The notes: generated from the letters alone by a model not told the origin. DNA of 64,000 nucleotides from Corynebacterium frankenforstense (GCF_030211955.1 NZ_JASODI010000007.1:59833-123832), one strand, 5' to 3'; positions 47,943 to 57,545 are shown, counted from the stretch's first letter. Numbers and translations are program-made.

Positions 47943-50009
47943 TCAGTGCACGGGCACGCGCACGCGGTCGTCGATGGCGGCGGCCGCCTCGGTGCCCTGG
48001 CGGATCGCGCGCTTGGCGTCGAGCTCGGCGGCCACGTCCGCGCCCCCGATGACGGTGACGGCGACCCCGAGGCGCTCGAGGGGCTCGACGAGTCCGCGCT
48101 CGGAGACCTGGCCCGTGCACAGCACGACGGTGTCGGCGGCGACGGTGTGCGCGCTGCCGTCGGGAAGGGTGACGTGCACGCCGGCGTCGTCGATGAAGCG
48201 GTAGGTCACCCCGGAGATCTGCGCGACGCCCTTGGCGCGCACGGCCGCGCGGTGCACCCAGCCGGTGGTCTTGCCCAGTTTCTTGCCCATCTTGCCCTCG
48301 GTGCGCTGCAGCATGGTCACCCGGCGCGCGGGCGCCTCGGGCGCGGGCTCTGTGACGGAGCCGGGGTTGTCCGGGTCGCGGCTGACGCCCCACTCGCGCT
48401 CCCAGGCGGCCAGGTCGAGCGTCGGGGAGGCCGTGGTGGTCAGCCACTCGGTGACGTCGAAGCCGATGCCGCCGGCGCCCAGCACGGCGACGGTGCCGCC
48501 CGGCTCGACGCGCCCGGAGAGCACGTCGGCGTAGGTGCACACGCTGGGGTGGTCCACGCCCTCGATGTCCGGCACGCGCGGGCGCACGCCGGTGCCCAGC
48601 AGGACGTGGTCGAAGTCGTGGAGGTCTTCGGCCTCGACGCGGCGGTTGAGGTTGGCGTTCACACCGGTCTCTTCCAGGCGCACGGTGAAATAGCGCAGGG
48701 TCTCGGCGAACTCCTCCTTGCCGGGGATCTCGGCGGCCAGCGCGAACTGCCCGCCCAGGTGGTCGGAAGCCTCGAAGAGGTCGACGCGGTGGCCGCACTC
48801 GGCGGCCGAGACCGCCGCGGCCATGCCGGCCGGGCCGGCGCCGACGACGGCGACGCGCGCGGGGCGGCGGGCCCGGGTGAGCCGCAGCGTGGTCTCGCGC
48901 CCGGCCTGCGGGTTGACCAGGCAGGAGACGGGCTTGGCGGCAAAGGCGTGGTCGAGGCAGGCCTGGTTGCAGCCGATGCAGGTGTTGATCCGCTCCGGGG
49001 TGCCGGCGGCGGCCTTGGCCACGAAGTGGGGGTCGGCGAGCAGCGGGCGGGCCAGGGCGACGGCGTCGACGCGGCCGCGGGCGAGGATCTCCTCGGCGAC
49101 CTCGGGGGTGTTGATGCGGTTGGCGGCGATCAGCGGCAGGTCGACGACGTCGCGCAGGTTCTCGGTGAAGTCGACGAACGCGGCGCGCGGCACCGAGGTG
49201 ACGATGGTGGGCACCCGCGACTCGTGCCAGCCGATGTCGGTGTTGATCGCGTCGACGCCCAGGTCCGCGCAGGCCCGGGCGGTCTCGGCGATCTCCTCGA
49301 AGGTCTGCCCGTCCTCGACGAGGTCGGCGACGGACTGGCGCAGGATGACCGGGAAGTCGGCCGGCACGCGCTCGCGGACGGCGGAGACGACCTCGAGCAG
49401 GAAGCGGCGCCGGTTGGCGGAGCTGCCGCCCCAGTCGTCGGTGCGGTCGTTGGTGCGCGGGCAGAGGAACTGGTTGATCAGGTAGCCCTCGCCGCCCATG
49501 ATCTCCACCGCGTCGTAGCCGGCGGCCACCGCGCGGGCGGCGGCCCGGCCGAAGGCGGCGATCTCGTGGCGGATCAGAGGCGCGTTGAGCCGGATGTGGC
49601 GGAAGGGGTGGATCGGGGAGGGCTCCGTGCCCGGCGCGGTCTTCAGCGGGGTGACCCCGTAGCGCCCGGAGTGTAAGAGCTGGACGGCGATGAGGCCGCC
49701 GGCGGCGTGCACGGCGTCGCTGACCCGGCGGTGCGCGGCGACGTCCCCGCGCGAGGTCAGCGTGCCGGCCAGCGGCTGCAGCTTGCCGGTGGCCGAGGGT
49801 GCGATGCCGCCGGTGACGATGAGTCCGACCCCGCCGCGGGCACGCTCGGCGTAGAAGGCGCCGAGCCTGCCGGCGTCGCGGTGGCGGTCCTCCAGCCCGG
49901 TGTGCATGGAGCCCATCACGGTGCGGTTGGGCAGCTCGATCCCGCCGATGCGCAGCGGGCGCATCAGGTGCGGGATGGGGGTGACGGTCTCGTCCCGGGA
50001 ATCAGACAT
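47943..50009 (-). CDS. 2,4-dienoyl-CoA reductase-like FMN/FAD/Fe-S oxidoreductase
   Basis: The 688-residue protein has an old-yellow-enzyme barrel (about 1-370), a 4Fe-4S site (CIGCNQACLDHAF...VSCLVNP), a FAD-binding half with RVAVVGAGPAGMAAAVSAAE and an NADPH subdomain with VAVLGAGGIGFDV. This is the layout of bacterial dienoyl-CoA reductase and related enoate reductases; the substrate is not certain. ATG 50009 has TAACCT 7 nt upstream. It runs divergently from the next gene across 30 bp. Confidence 0.85.
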   Translation of the reverse strand: MSDSRDETVTPIPHLMRPLRIGGIELPNRTVMGSMHTGLEDRHRDAGRLGAFYAERARGGVGLIVTGGIAPSATGKLQPLAGTLTSRGDVAAHRRVSDAVHAAGGLIAVQLLHSGRYGVTPLKTAPGTEPSPIHPFRHIRLNAPLIRHEIAAFGRAAARAVAAGYDAVEIMGGEGYLINQFLCPRTNDRTDDWGGSSANRRRFLLEVVSAVRERVPADFPVILRQSVADLVEDGQTFEEIAETARACADLGVDAINTDIGWHESRVPTIVTSVPRAAFVDFTENLRDVVDLPLIAANRINTPEVAEEILARGRVDAVALARPLLADPHFVAKAAAGTPERINTCIGCNQACLDHAFAAKPVSCLVNPQAGRETTLRLTRARRPARVAVVGAGPAGMAAAVSAAECGHRVDLFEASDHLGGQFALAAEIPGKEEFAETLRYFTVRLEETGVNANLNRRVEAEDLHDFDHVLLGTGVRPRVPDIEGVDHPSVCTYADVLSGRVEPGGTVAVLGAGGIGFDVTEWLTTTASPTLDLAAWEREWGVSRDPDNPGSVTEPAPEAPARRVTMLQRTEGKMGKKLGKTTGWVHRAAVRAKGVAQISGVTYRFIDDAGVHVTLPDGSAHTVAADTVVLCTGQVSERGLVEPLERLGVAVTVIGGADVAAELDAKRAIRQGTEAAAAIDDRVRVPVH

Positions 50010-50016
50010 GTGACAC

Positions 50017-50033
50017 AGGTTACTTGCTAGGGT
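50017..50033. promoter_or_regulatory. Pair of divergent -10 boxes
   Basis: AGGTTA (50017-50022; TAACCT on the minus strand, 7 nt from ATG 50009) and TAGGGT (50028-50033, 6 nt from ATG 50040) share a 30-bp gap, so the two promoters must overlap and compete. Confidence 0.55.
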
Positions 50034-50039
50034 TGTCGC

Positions 50040-51878
50040 ATGTCCGCCGAATTGCGCGAGGTCCGCGACTTCCTCGCCGCCCACGAGCCGTTTTCCCGGC
50101 TGCCCGCCGAGGAGCTCGACCGCCTGCCGGGGCAACTGACCATGCGCTACGTGCGCCGCGGGACGCAGCTGCTCACCGAGGGCGAGGTGGGCGACGCGAT
50201 GTACATCCTGCGCTCCGGGGCCGTGGACGTGCTGGCCGGGGAGGTGCTGCTCGACCGCCGCGGCGAGGGCGACTACTTCGGCTACTCCACACTCGTCGGC
50301 GAGCCCGAGTCGCTCTACCAGATGGTCACCGTCGAGGACAGCCTGGTGCTGGTCATGGACCGTGAGGTCTTCGCCCGGCTGCACGCCGCACACCCGGTGC
50401 TGCGCCGCTACTTCGACTCGGCGACCCGGCGCATGCGCGCCGCCGTCGACGAGCTCAACGACACCCGCTTCCAGGCGCTGTCCACCCCCGTGGCTGAGCT
50501 GATGCACCACGGGGCGCACACCGTGGGACCGGGGGAGTCCATCGCGGCGGCCGCCCGGGCGATGGAGGCGGCGCGCTCCTCGAGCCTGATGGTCACCGAC
50601 TCCGGCAGGCTCGCCGGTATCCTGACCGACCGCGACCTGCGCGGCCGCGTGCTCGCCGTCGGGGTGGACCCCGGCAGCCCCGTGGCCGAGGTGATGACCC
50701 CGGAACCGGTGACCGTCACCCCCGACGAGCCTGCGCTGGCGGCCCTGCTGACCCTGGCGCGCCTGGGCGTCAACCACCTGCCCGTCGTCGACGGCGCGGA
50801 ACTGGTCGGCGTGATCACCACCGGCGACGTCATGGCCCTCATGCGCCAGGACCCCGTCTACCTCGCCGCCGACCTGGCGCGTGCCGCCGGTCCCGGGGAC
50901 CTCACCGGCGCCTTCAACCACGCCGCCGAGGTCACCGCCCGCTTCGTAGAGCGCGGCACCGGGGGAGCCGAGGCCGGCACAATCATGACCGCCCTGGCCG
51001 ACGCCGTGGCCGTGCGCCTGTGCGAGCTCGCCGAGGCCGAACTCGGCACCCCGCCGGTCGACTACGCTTTCGTCGTGCTCGGCTCCCAGGGCCGCGGCGA
51101 GATGATGCTCGCCAGCGACCAGGACAACGCGCTGATACTGGCCGACGACTTCGACGAGGCCGCCCACAGCGCCTACTTCGCCCGCCTGGCCGAGTACGTC
51201 TGCCACGGCCTGCACGCCGCCGGCCAGGTGCTCTGCCCCGGCGAGGTGATGGCGCTCAACCCCGAGTGGCGGATGACCGCACGCGCCTGGGAGGAGACCT
51301 TCACCGCCTGGGCCACCGCCCCGGGCCCGGACGCCCTGCTGCACGCCCAGGCCTTCTTCGACCTGCGCGCCGTCCACGGCGACGAGCGCCTGTCCGCCCG
51401 GGTACGCGCGAGCGCGGTGAGCGCGGCGAAGGGCTCGCGGCGCCTGCACGTCCACCTGGCCACCCTGGCCGCCCGGCGCCAGCCGCCGCTGAGCTTCTTT
51501 CGCGGGCTGGTCGTCGAGCGCGGCGGCGACTACGCCAGCACCCTGGACGTCAAGAAGGGCGGGCTGCACGCGGTGGTGCAGATCGCCCGGCTCAGCGCGC
51601 TGGCAGCCGGCTCCACGGCCACCGCCACGCGCAGGCGGCTTTCCGAGGGCGACCTCTCCGAGGCCGGTGCCCGCGATCTCACGGCCGCCTTCGACTGCCT
51701 GCAGGCCATCGCCCTGCGCCACCAGGCCGACCAGCTGCGCGCCGGGGAAAAGCCCGACTACCACATCGACCCCGCCCGGCTGGCGCGCACCGACCGCGAC
51801 GTGCTGCGCGACTCCTTCCAGGTCATCCGCTCCGCGCAGAACGGGCTGGCCACCCGTTACCCGGTGCACGCAGCATGA
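50040..51878 (+). CDS. cNMP-binding, CBS and DUF294 nucleotidyltransferase protein
   Basis: The 612-residue protein has a cyclic-nucleotide-binding-like domain (about 15-125), two CBS domains (about 150-270) and a DUF294 nucleotidyltransferase domain with VLGSQGRGEMMLASDQDNALI (348-354 GSQGRGE; acidic residues 360-362), followed by a helical DUF294 C-terminal part. It resembles GlnD-like signal proteins that bind a nucleotide and modify a partner; the partner is unknown. The stop overlaps the next ATG (ATGA), so it is co-translated with an exonuclease. Confidence 0.82.
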   Translation: MSAELREVRDFLAAHEPFSRLPAEELDRLPGQLTMRYVRRGTQLLTEGEVGDAMYILRSGAVDVLAGEVLLDRRGEGDYFGYSTLVGEPESLYQMVTVEDSLVLVMDREVFARLHAAHPVLRRYFDSATRRMRAAVDELNDTRFQALSTPVAELMHHGAHTVGPGESIAAAARAMEAARSSSLMVTDSGRLAGILTDRDLRGRVLAVGVDPGSPVAEVMTPEPVTVTPDEPALAALLTLARLGVNHLPVVDGAELVGVITTGDVMALMRQDPVYLAADLARAAGPGDLTGAFNHAAEVTARFVERGTGGAEAGTIMTALADAVAVRLCELAEAELGTPPVDYAFVVLGSQGRGEMMLASDQDNALILADDFDEAAHSAYFARLAEYVCHGLHAAGQVLCPGEVMALNPEWRMTARAWEETFTAWATAPGPDALLHAQAFFDLRAVHGDERLSARVRASAVSAAKGSRRLHVHLATLAARRQPPLSFFRGLVVERGGDYASTLDVKKGGLHAVVQIARLSALAAGSTATATRRRLSEGDLSEAGARDLTAAFDCLQAIALRHQADQLRAGEKPDYHIDPARLARTDRDVLRDSFQVIRSAQNGLATRYPVHAA

Positions 51879-52492
51879 CGGGGCGGGACACCGGGAGCGG
51901 GGCGTGGGCGCGCCTCGGCGAGCTCTTCTCCCCGGCGCGCGCCCGCCTGCCGCGCTGCCGCATCGGAGAGCTGCGCTTGCTCGCCGTCGACGTGGAGACC
52001 ACCGGCCTCGACGCCCGCCGCGACCGCCTCGTCGAGGTCGCCTGGGTGCCCGTCGAGGACCGCGAGATCCGCCTCGGGGAGGCCGGCCGCCTCATCGTGC
52101 GCGGCGGCGAGGTGGGCCAGTCCGCCACCGTGCACGGGATTGGCGACGACGCGGTGGCCAGCGGGGTCGAGCCCGCCGCGGCGCGCCGGGCGGTCACCGA
52201 GGCACTGCGCGGCCGCGTGCTGCTGGCGCACTTCGCGGCTATGGAGCTGCGTTTCCTGCGCCTGCGCGGGGTGGCCGTGGTCGACACGATGGACCTCGAG
52301 CGCACGGGAATGGAGCGGCGCGGCACCTACCCGAGAGGCGAGGACCTGCGCCTGCCGAAGGCCCGGGCGCGCCACGGGCTGCCGGCCTACCGCAACCACG
52401 GGGCGCTGACCGACGCCCTGGCCTGCGCCGAGCTCTTCCTCGCCCAGACCGCAGGACGGGAGGACCGCCCGGCGCGCACGCTGGTGCGGTGA
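51875..52492 (+). CDS. DEDDh 3'-5' exonuclease (PolC/DnaQ-like)
   Basis: The 205-residue protein has Exo I AVDVETTGLD, an Exo II region around LLAHFAAMELRFL and Exo III YRNHGALTDALACAELF (His and Asp). The start overlaps the preceding stop. Fusion-like pairing of a cNMP/CBS/DUF294 protein with an exonuclease occurs in other actinobacteria and proteobacteria, so the two probably act in one pathway; the role is not known. Confidence 0.8.
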   Translation: MTGRDTGSGAWARLGELFSPARARLPRCRIGELRLLAVDVETTGLDARRDRLVEVAWVPVEDREIRLGEAGRLIVRGGEVGQSATVHGIGDDAVASGVEPAAARRAVTEALRGRVLLAHFAAMELRFLRLRGVAVVDTMDLERTGMERRGTYPRGEDLRLPKARARHGLPAYRNHGALTDALACAELFLAQTAGREDRPARTLVR

Positions 52493-52509
52493 GCGGGAAA
52501 GCGGCGGGG

Positions 52510-54045
52510 TCAGCCGCGGGCGGCCAGGATCATCCGGTCGATCTCCTGGAGCACCTCGTCGACCGCCCCCGGGTCCACCCCACGCTCGCGGCGGGCGGAC
52601 AGCAGCTCCTGCTGGGCGGCACGCAGCGAGGCCAGCCGCATCTTGTGGGCCGCCCCACGCCAGCGCTCGATCTCCTCGTGGTCGGGACCGTGGTCGGACT
52701 CGTGCTCGTCGAAGCGCACCCGCACCCAGCGCCCGACCGCCTCGACGGCCTCCACGGGAAGGTCGGCCGTGTGCTCGGCCAGGTAGTCGCGCGCGGCGCG
52801 CCGGGCCCGGTCGTGCAGGTGGTCGACCTGCTCGGGGCTTTCCACCAGGTCGAGTGTGCGCATCAGCGCCGGCAGCGTCAGGCCGGGCAGCACCATGGTG
52901 AGAAGGAGCACGACGAGGGCGATGACGGCGGCCTCGTGGTGCAGGGTGTCCGAGGCGGTCGCCGGGATGGACAACACGAGTGCCAGGGTGACCAGCCCGC
53001 GCATGCCGGACCACGTCATCAGCAGCACCTCCTGGAGGCGCAGCGGGGCGGTGGCGCGCCGGCCGCGGCGGATGTTGATCCGGTAGAGCAGCCACAGCCA
53101 GACCGCGCGGATCGCGACGGCGACCACGGCGAGCACCGCTCCGACCCACACGGCGTGCCACAGCTCGGCGCCGACCTCGTCGACGGCGTCGCGCACCGAG
53201 AGCCCGATCAGGCCGAAGGCGACACCGGTGAAGAGCATCTCGACGGTGCCCCAGAACGCGCCGCCGGACAGGCGGTCCTCCGCGCCGAGGGAGGCGCGGC
53301 TGGTCAGCTCGACGGCGGCGATGACCACGGCGATGACCCCGCTGGCGTGGACCTCCTCGGCGAGCAGGTAGACGGCGAAGGGCACGACCCAGCTCAGGGC
53401 GTTTCTCGCGGTGGTGTCGCCGACGTGGTCGGTGAACCAGGCGGTGGCACGGCCGGCGACGAGGCCGATGACCACCGAGGCGATGACGGCCCAGATGAAG
53501 TCGAGGGCGCCGGCGGTAAAGGAGACGTCCTCGCCGGCGAGCAGGGCGGCCAGGCCCAGGTGGAAGGTTACGATGGAGGCGGCGTCGTTGAACAGGCCCT
53601 CCGAGGCCAGCGCGGAGGTGATGCGCCGGGGGATGCCCACCGGCTCGGCGACGGCGTCGACGGCGACGGGGTCCGGCGGGGCGAGCGCCGCGGCCAGCAC
53701 GATGGCCCCGGCGAGCCCCAGGCCGGGCATCAGCCACATCGCGGTGCCGGCGAGTGCTGCGACGGTGACGAAGACGAGCAGGACGGACAGCGAGACGATG
53801 GTGGACAGCTGGGCGCGGATCGAGCCCCAGGAGGTGCGCCGGGCCAGGGCCCACAACAGGGGCGGCAGGAAGATCGGCAGGATCATCTCGGCGGGCACCT
53901 CGAGATCCGGCAGGCCGGGCAGGAAGAGGGCGCCGGCGGTGAGCAGCACCAGCAGCACGGGCCAGGGAAGGCCCGCGCGGTCGCCGACGGCGACGACGAT
54001 GACAGTGGCCAGCATGAGGCCGACCAGGGCGGCGAGGACAGTCAA
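52510..54045 (-). CDS. CPA1-family Na+/H+ antiporter
   Basis: The 511-residue protein has about 12 helices and the NhaP/CPA1 motifs AAALAPPDPVAVDAVAEPVG (acidic ion site) and SEGLFNDAASIVTF, with a 120-residue cytoplasmic C-terminal part rich in charged helices. It should exchange Na+ for H+ and help pH and salt balance. TTG 54045 is chosen because AAGAAGG precedes it at 8 nt; GTG 54087 would add 14 residues. The two exporter/antiporter gene ends meet the exonuclease gene with 17 bp between them. Confidence 0.85.
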   Translation of the reverse strand: MTVLAALVGLMLATVIVVAVGDRAGLPWPVLLVLLTAGALFLPGLPDLEVPAEMILPIFLPPLLWALARRTSWGSIRAQLSTIVSLSVLLVFVTVAALAGTAMWLMPGLGLAGAIVLAAALAPPDPVAVDAVAEPVGIPRRITSALASEGLFNDAASIVTFHLGLAALLAGEDVSFTAGALDFIWAVIASVVIGLVAGRATAWFTDHVGDTTARNALSWVVPFAVYLLAEEVHASGVIAVVIAAVELTSRASLGAEDRLSGGAFWGTVEMLFTGVAFGLIGLSVRDAVDEVGAELWHAVWVGAVLAVVAVAIRAVWLWLLYRINIRRGRRATAPLRLQEVLLMTWSGMRGLVTLALVLSIPATASDTLHHEAAVIALVVLLLTMVLPGLTLPALMRTLDLVESPEQVDHLHDRARRAARDYLAEHTADLPVEAVEAVGRWVRVRFDEHESDHGPDHEEIERWRGAAHKMRLASLRAAQQELLSARRERGVDPGAVDEVLQEIDRMILAARG

Positions 54046-54135
54046 GCGGGGGCCTTCTTTCGGCGCGGGGGTGGTCAAAGAGAACACCACTTTTCTACCC
54101 CGGCGCCGCCTGCTGTCCCGGACGAGGGCGGCGGG

Positions 54136-54141
54136 TAGGCT
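54136..54141 (+). promoter_or_regulatory. -10 box of odx
   Basis: TAGGCT, 7 nt before ATG 54149. Confidence 0.55.
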
Positions 54142-54148
54142 GCCCTGC

Positions 54149-54946
54149 ATGCGTTTCGCCAGAATTGCCACCCCGGAGGGTATGACCTTCGCCGTCATGG
54201 ACGGTGAAGGCGAGGACCTGACCGCCAAGGCCATTGCGGCCACCCCGTTCACCGCCCCGCAGTACACGGGCAAGGAGTACCGGGAGGGGGAGTACCGGCT
54301 GCTCGCGCCGATGCTGCCCGGCAAGGTGGTGGCCATCGGCCGCAACTACGCCGACCACGTCGCCGAGGTGTTCAAGCAGTCCGCCGAGCAGCTGCCGCCG
54401 ACGCTGTTCATCAAGCCGCCGACGGCCGTCGTCGGCCCGGGCGCGCCGATCCGCATCCCGGACTTCGCCACCCGCGTCGAGTTCGAGGGCGAGCTGGCGC
54501 TGATCATCGGCAAGCCGTGCAAGAACGTCAAGGCCGAGAACTGGCGTGACGTCGTCCTCGGCTACACCGTGGTCAACGACGTCTCCTCGCGCGACCTGCA
54601 GTTCTCCGACGGCCAGTGGGCCCGGGCCAAGGGCATCGACACCTTCTGCCCGCTGGGCCCGTGGATCCAGACCGACCTGGACGCCATCGAGACCGACAAC
54701 CTGCCGATTAAGGCCCGCCTGACCCACGGCGGGGTCACCGAGGTCAAGCAGGACTCGAACTCGAACCAGATGATCATGAACCTCGGCGAGATCCTCGAGT
54801 ACATCACCGCCTCGATGACGCTGCTGCCCGGCGACGTGATCTGCACCGGCTCGCCGGCCGGCACCGCGCCGATGGAGCCCGGCGACTACATCGAGATCGA
54901 GGTGCCCGGCGTCGGCGTGCTGGGCAACCCGGTCGAGCGCGCCTGA
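54149..54946 (+). CDS. odx: FAH-family protein, oxaloacetate decarboxylase (Odx-like)
   Basis: The 265-residue protein has the fumarylacetoacetate-hydrolase fold with metal ligands in EFEGELALIIG and NDVSSRDLQ and the closing GDVICTGSPAGTAPMEPGDYIEIEV. In C. glutamicum the FAH protein between leuB and gltX (Cg1458) decarboxylates oxaloacetate to pyruvate with Mn2+ or Mg2+. Position and sequence suggest the same here, but related hydratases and isomerases have the same fold. Confidence 0.78.
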   Translation: MRFARIATPEGMTFAVMDGEGEDLTAKAIAATPFTAPQYTGKEYREGEYRLLAPMLPGKVVAIGRNYADHVAEVFKQSAEQLPPTLFIKPPTAVVGPGAPIRIPDFATRVEFEGELALIIGKPCKNVKAENWRDVVLGYTVVNDVSSRDLQFSDGQWARAKGIDTFCPLGPWIQTDLDAIETDNLPIKARLTHGGVTEVKQDSNSNQMIMNLGEILEYITASMTLLPGDVICTGSPAGTAPMEPGDYIEIEVPGVGVLGNPVERA

Positions 54947-54997
54947 CGCGCTCAACGGGGCACCCGGGCCGGGCGGGCCTGAGCCGCGTCCGGCCCG

Positions 54998-56236
54998 TCA
55001 GGCCTGGACCGGCACCGCCCAAAAGTCGGGGGCGGCGGTGGCGGACTCGTCGACGCGTGAGGTGTCGGCGTCCTCCGCGAAGGTGAAGGGGATGACCAGC
55101 AGCTCGAAGTCACCGGTGATGGTGCTCAGGCCCTCGCCGCAGTAGGTGATCTCGCGGGCCTCGCCCACGCCGAGCGACAGGCCGTCCTCCACCGGGGAGA
55201 GGAAAGACGTCTCGCCGTTCGGGGTGACGGCCACCAGGGTCGGCACGCGCACGGTGGTCGAGCCGGAAGCGTCCTCGCCGAGCACGAAGGTGTTCTCCGC
55301 GCAGACCTCGTGGGCGTCCGCCCGCGCCGAGTCGAGCCGGATGGTCGAACCGGGGAAGTCGGCGTTGCCGGCGTCGAGGGTCTCGCCTTCCGCGGAGGCC
55401 GAGCCGAGGCGCTCGTCGTAGCGGGCCCAGGCGAGCTCGCCCTCGGGCTCGCCGACGTCGAGGTAGTCCGGCCCGGAGACGGTCAGCAGCCCGTGGGGGG
55501 AGTGCTCCTGGTCGACCTGGACGCCGAAGTTCTGCAGCTGGCGTGCCAGCGGGGCGGCCAGCGAACAGGGCCCGTTGACGGAGACGGCCACGCTGGCAAG
55601 TGCGCCCGGCCCGGTCATCCGGCAGTTGGGGCGCCCGGCCAGGCTGCCCTCGAAGGCGTCGCCGCCCGGATCCCCCGACGTTGTCCACTCGGCCAGCCCG
55701 GACAGGTCCGAGGAGATCTTCTCGCGCTTCTGCTCGCCAGCCGGGTCCACGATCACCGAGGCGCGCACCCGCGCGTCGCCGACGGGGATCCAGCCGGAGC
55801 ACTCGGTCTGGCCGTCCTCGCGCTCGCCCTCGGCGACGGTGACGTCCTCGACGCCGGCGCGCGAGTAGAAGGCCTCGCCGAAGTCGCAGGAGCGGAACAG
55901 CTCGCCGTCGGTGAAGCTCTCGATCTCCGAGGTCGTCCAGCCCATGGGGCCGATCGGGGTCTCGTAGCGCGAGCCGCCGACCAGCAGCAGGCCGGCGGAA
56001 AGCACCATCATCGCCAGCACGCCGGCCGCCACGGTCAGCGGCATCTTCCCCCGGCGCGCGGCGGTGGCGTGCCGGTCCGGCCGAACGGTGGCGCGGTGGC
56101 TGCCCGGGCGCCCGGCGCTACGCCCCTGGGCCGGTGCCGCCGCAGGCTCGCCTGCGGGGCGCACACCGGCGGCCTCGTGCCGGCTCCGCGGCTCACGGTC
56201 CACGCCTCGGCCACCCTTTCCTCGGTTCGGCTGCAC
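54998..56236 (-). CDS. Membrane-anchored extracytoplasmic protein of unknown function
   Basis: The 412-residue frame has a basic, disordered start of about 65 residues, one membrane helix (LTVAAGVLAMMVLSAGLLLVG, about 66-86) and a 320-residue outside domain with several cysteines that may pair. No family is recognised. The start is unsure: GTG 56236 is the first, while GTG 56203 has GAGGAAAGGG in front and would remove 11 residues. Confidence 0.6.
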   Translation of the reverse strand: MQPNRGKGGRGVDREPRSRHEAAGVRPAGEPAAAPAQGRSAGRPGSHRATVRPDRHATAARRGKMPLTVAAGVLAMMVLSAGLLLVGGSRYETPIGPMGWTTSEIESFTDGELFRSCDFGEAFYSRAGVEDVTVAEGEREDGQTECSGWIPVGDARVRASVIVDPAGEQKREKISSDLSGLAEWTTSGDPGGDAFEGSLAGRPNCRMTGPGALASVAVSVNGPCSLAAPLARQLQNFGVQVDQEHSPHGLLTVSGPDYLDVGEPEGELAWARYDERLGSASAEGETLDAGNADFPGSTIRLDSARADAHEVCAENTFVLGEDASGSTTVRVPTLVAVTPNGETSFLSPVEDGLSLGVGEAREITYCGEGLSTITGDFELLVIPFTFAEDADTSRVDESATAAPDFWAVPVQA

Positions 56237-56311
56237 AGTTACCCCGTCACATTAGCCAACGCGCCCGCGCCGGCGGGCGCACGCCGCACGGAACCGCGGT
56301 GGGGGAGCGGC

Positions 56312-56326
56312 GCGGCGTCGGCAATC
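56312..56326 (+). repeat. Dispersed 15-bp motif, copy Q
   Basis: GCGGCGTCGGCAATC just after the 3' end of the peptidase gene. Confidence 0.65.
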
Positions 56327-56329
56327 TCT

Positions 56330-57538
56330 CTAACGCAGCCGGGTGCCGTCGGCGAGTTCGAAGAGGCGGGCGAGCACCGCGCCGTCGGAGGCGCGCAGCC
56401 CGTTGTGCTCGTGTTCGCTGGTCACCCAGGTGCGCACGCCGGGCAGGAAACCGGCGGTCTCGCGGGAGTACTCCAGCGGCACGTAGGCGTCGTTGACGTA
56501 GACGGCCGCCGCCCCGCGCGCGCCGGACTCCTCGAGGGCGACGGGGTCGTAGAGGCGGTTCCAGGGCTGGCCGGCGAGCTCCCTGGCAACAGGCGCCCAG
56601 GGGCGCAGGCCCGGGACGGTCTCGAGCCACTCGCGCGAGACGTGCTCGCCGGTCAGGAGGGTGGGGTCCTCGGCGAAGTCGGTGGGCATGGCGCGCTCGG
56701 CGGCCCAGTCGGTCACCACGCCGTCGGCCATCGAGGACTCGTGGAGCACGTAGTAGAGCGGGTTGCGCGCGCCGAAGGGCAGCAGCGCGGCCAGGTCGTG
56801 GCGGAAGGCCGTGGTGCGCGGGTCCTGCTCGAGCAGGTTGAACAGACTGAGCCAGCCGTCGTTGGAGCCGAGGAGCATGCCCAGGCTGCGCACGCGCGAG
56901 ACCGAGACGACCTCGCCGTCCGGCAGCACCAGTTCGCCGTCGGCGGCCAGTTCCACGAGCTTGGCGACGGCGTCGCGGTGGTGCGGGAAGCGCGTGTAGT
57001 AGGCCAGCGACTTGCGACGCAGCTCGGCGAAGGTGGTCGCGTAGATGTCCTCGGCGCGGTGGCCGACCGGGGCCAGTCCGCCGGTGAAGTAGGCGTTGTC
57101 GACGCTCTCCGGGTGCACGGTCAGGTAGTGCAGGAGGGTGAAGCCGCCGAAGGACTGGCCCAGCACGCTCCAGGTCTTCGCCCCGAGGTGCTCGCGCATG
57201 GCCTCGCAGTCGCGCACGATCGCGTCGGCGCGCAGGTGGGTCAGGTACTCGGCGGTGGCACTCTCCGGGGCGACCGGGGTGGAGCGGCCGGTGCCGCGCT
57301 GGTCGAGCAGGACGACGCGGTGGCGGGCCAGCGCGGTGGTCATCCAGGACGGGAAGAGCGCCGGCGACTCGTTGCCCGGCCCGCCCTGCAGGAAGACCAG
57401 GAAGGGCAGGTCCCCGCCGCCGCGCGGGGTGATCACGCGGGCGAAGACGTCGATGGTGCGCCCGTCGGCCGGGTCCTCGGTCAGCGGGCAGGTGATGGTG
57501 TGGTCCTCGAGGAGGCGGGTGCCGATCTGGATGCTCAT
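56330..57538 (-). CDS. Proline iminopeptidase-like alpha/beta hydrolase
   Basis: The 402-residue enzyme has the oxyanion motif FLQGGPGNESP, VLLDQRGTGRST and nucleophile elbow VLGQSFGGFTLL (G-x-S-x-G), with a helical lid and a late HEHNGL that may hold the catalytic His. Proline iminopeptidases cut N-terminal proline from peptides. ATG 57538 is set by TAGCAT 7 nt upstream; the first ATG is nine bases earlier. Confidence 0.82.
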   Translation of the reverse strand: MSIQIGTRLLEDHTITCPLTEDPADGRTIDVFARVITPRGGGDLPFLVFLQGGPGNESPALFPSWMTTALARHRVVLLDQRGTGRSTPVAPESATAEYLTHLRADAIVRDCEAMREHLGAKTWSVLGQSFGGFTLLHYLTVHPESVDNAYFTGGLAPVGHRAEDIYATTFAELRRKSLAYYTRFPHHRDAVAKLVELAADGELVLPDGEVVSVSRVRSLGMLLGSNDGWLSLFNLLEQDPRTTAFRHDLAALLPFGARNPLYYVLHESSMADGVVTDWAAERAMPTDFAEDPTLLTGEHVSREWLETVPGLRPWAPVARELAGQPWNRLYDPVALEESGARGAAAVYVNDAYVPLEYSRETAGFLPGVRTWVTSEHEHNGLRASDGAVLARLFELADGTRLR

Positions 57539-57545
57539 GTCCGCC

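Noticed and set aside
47943-51869. Flavin reductase frame extended to 1308 residues
   Set aside because: The open frame continues by chance opposite the cNMP/CBS gene; a leaderless -10 box and the family start fix ATG 50009.
52141-52157. TTGGCGACGACGCGG as another copy of the dispersed motif
   Set aside because: It lacks the fixed CGACGYCGC core and reads as ordinary exonuclease coding sequence.
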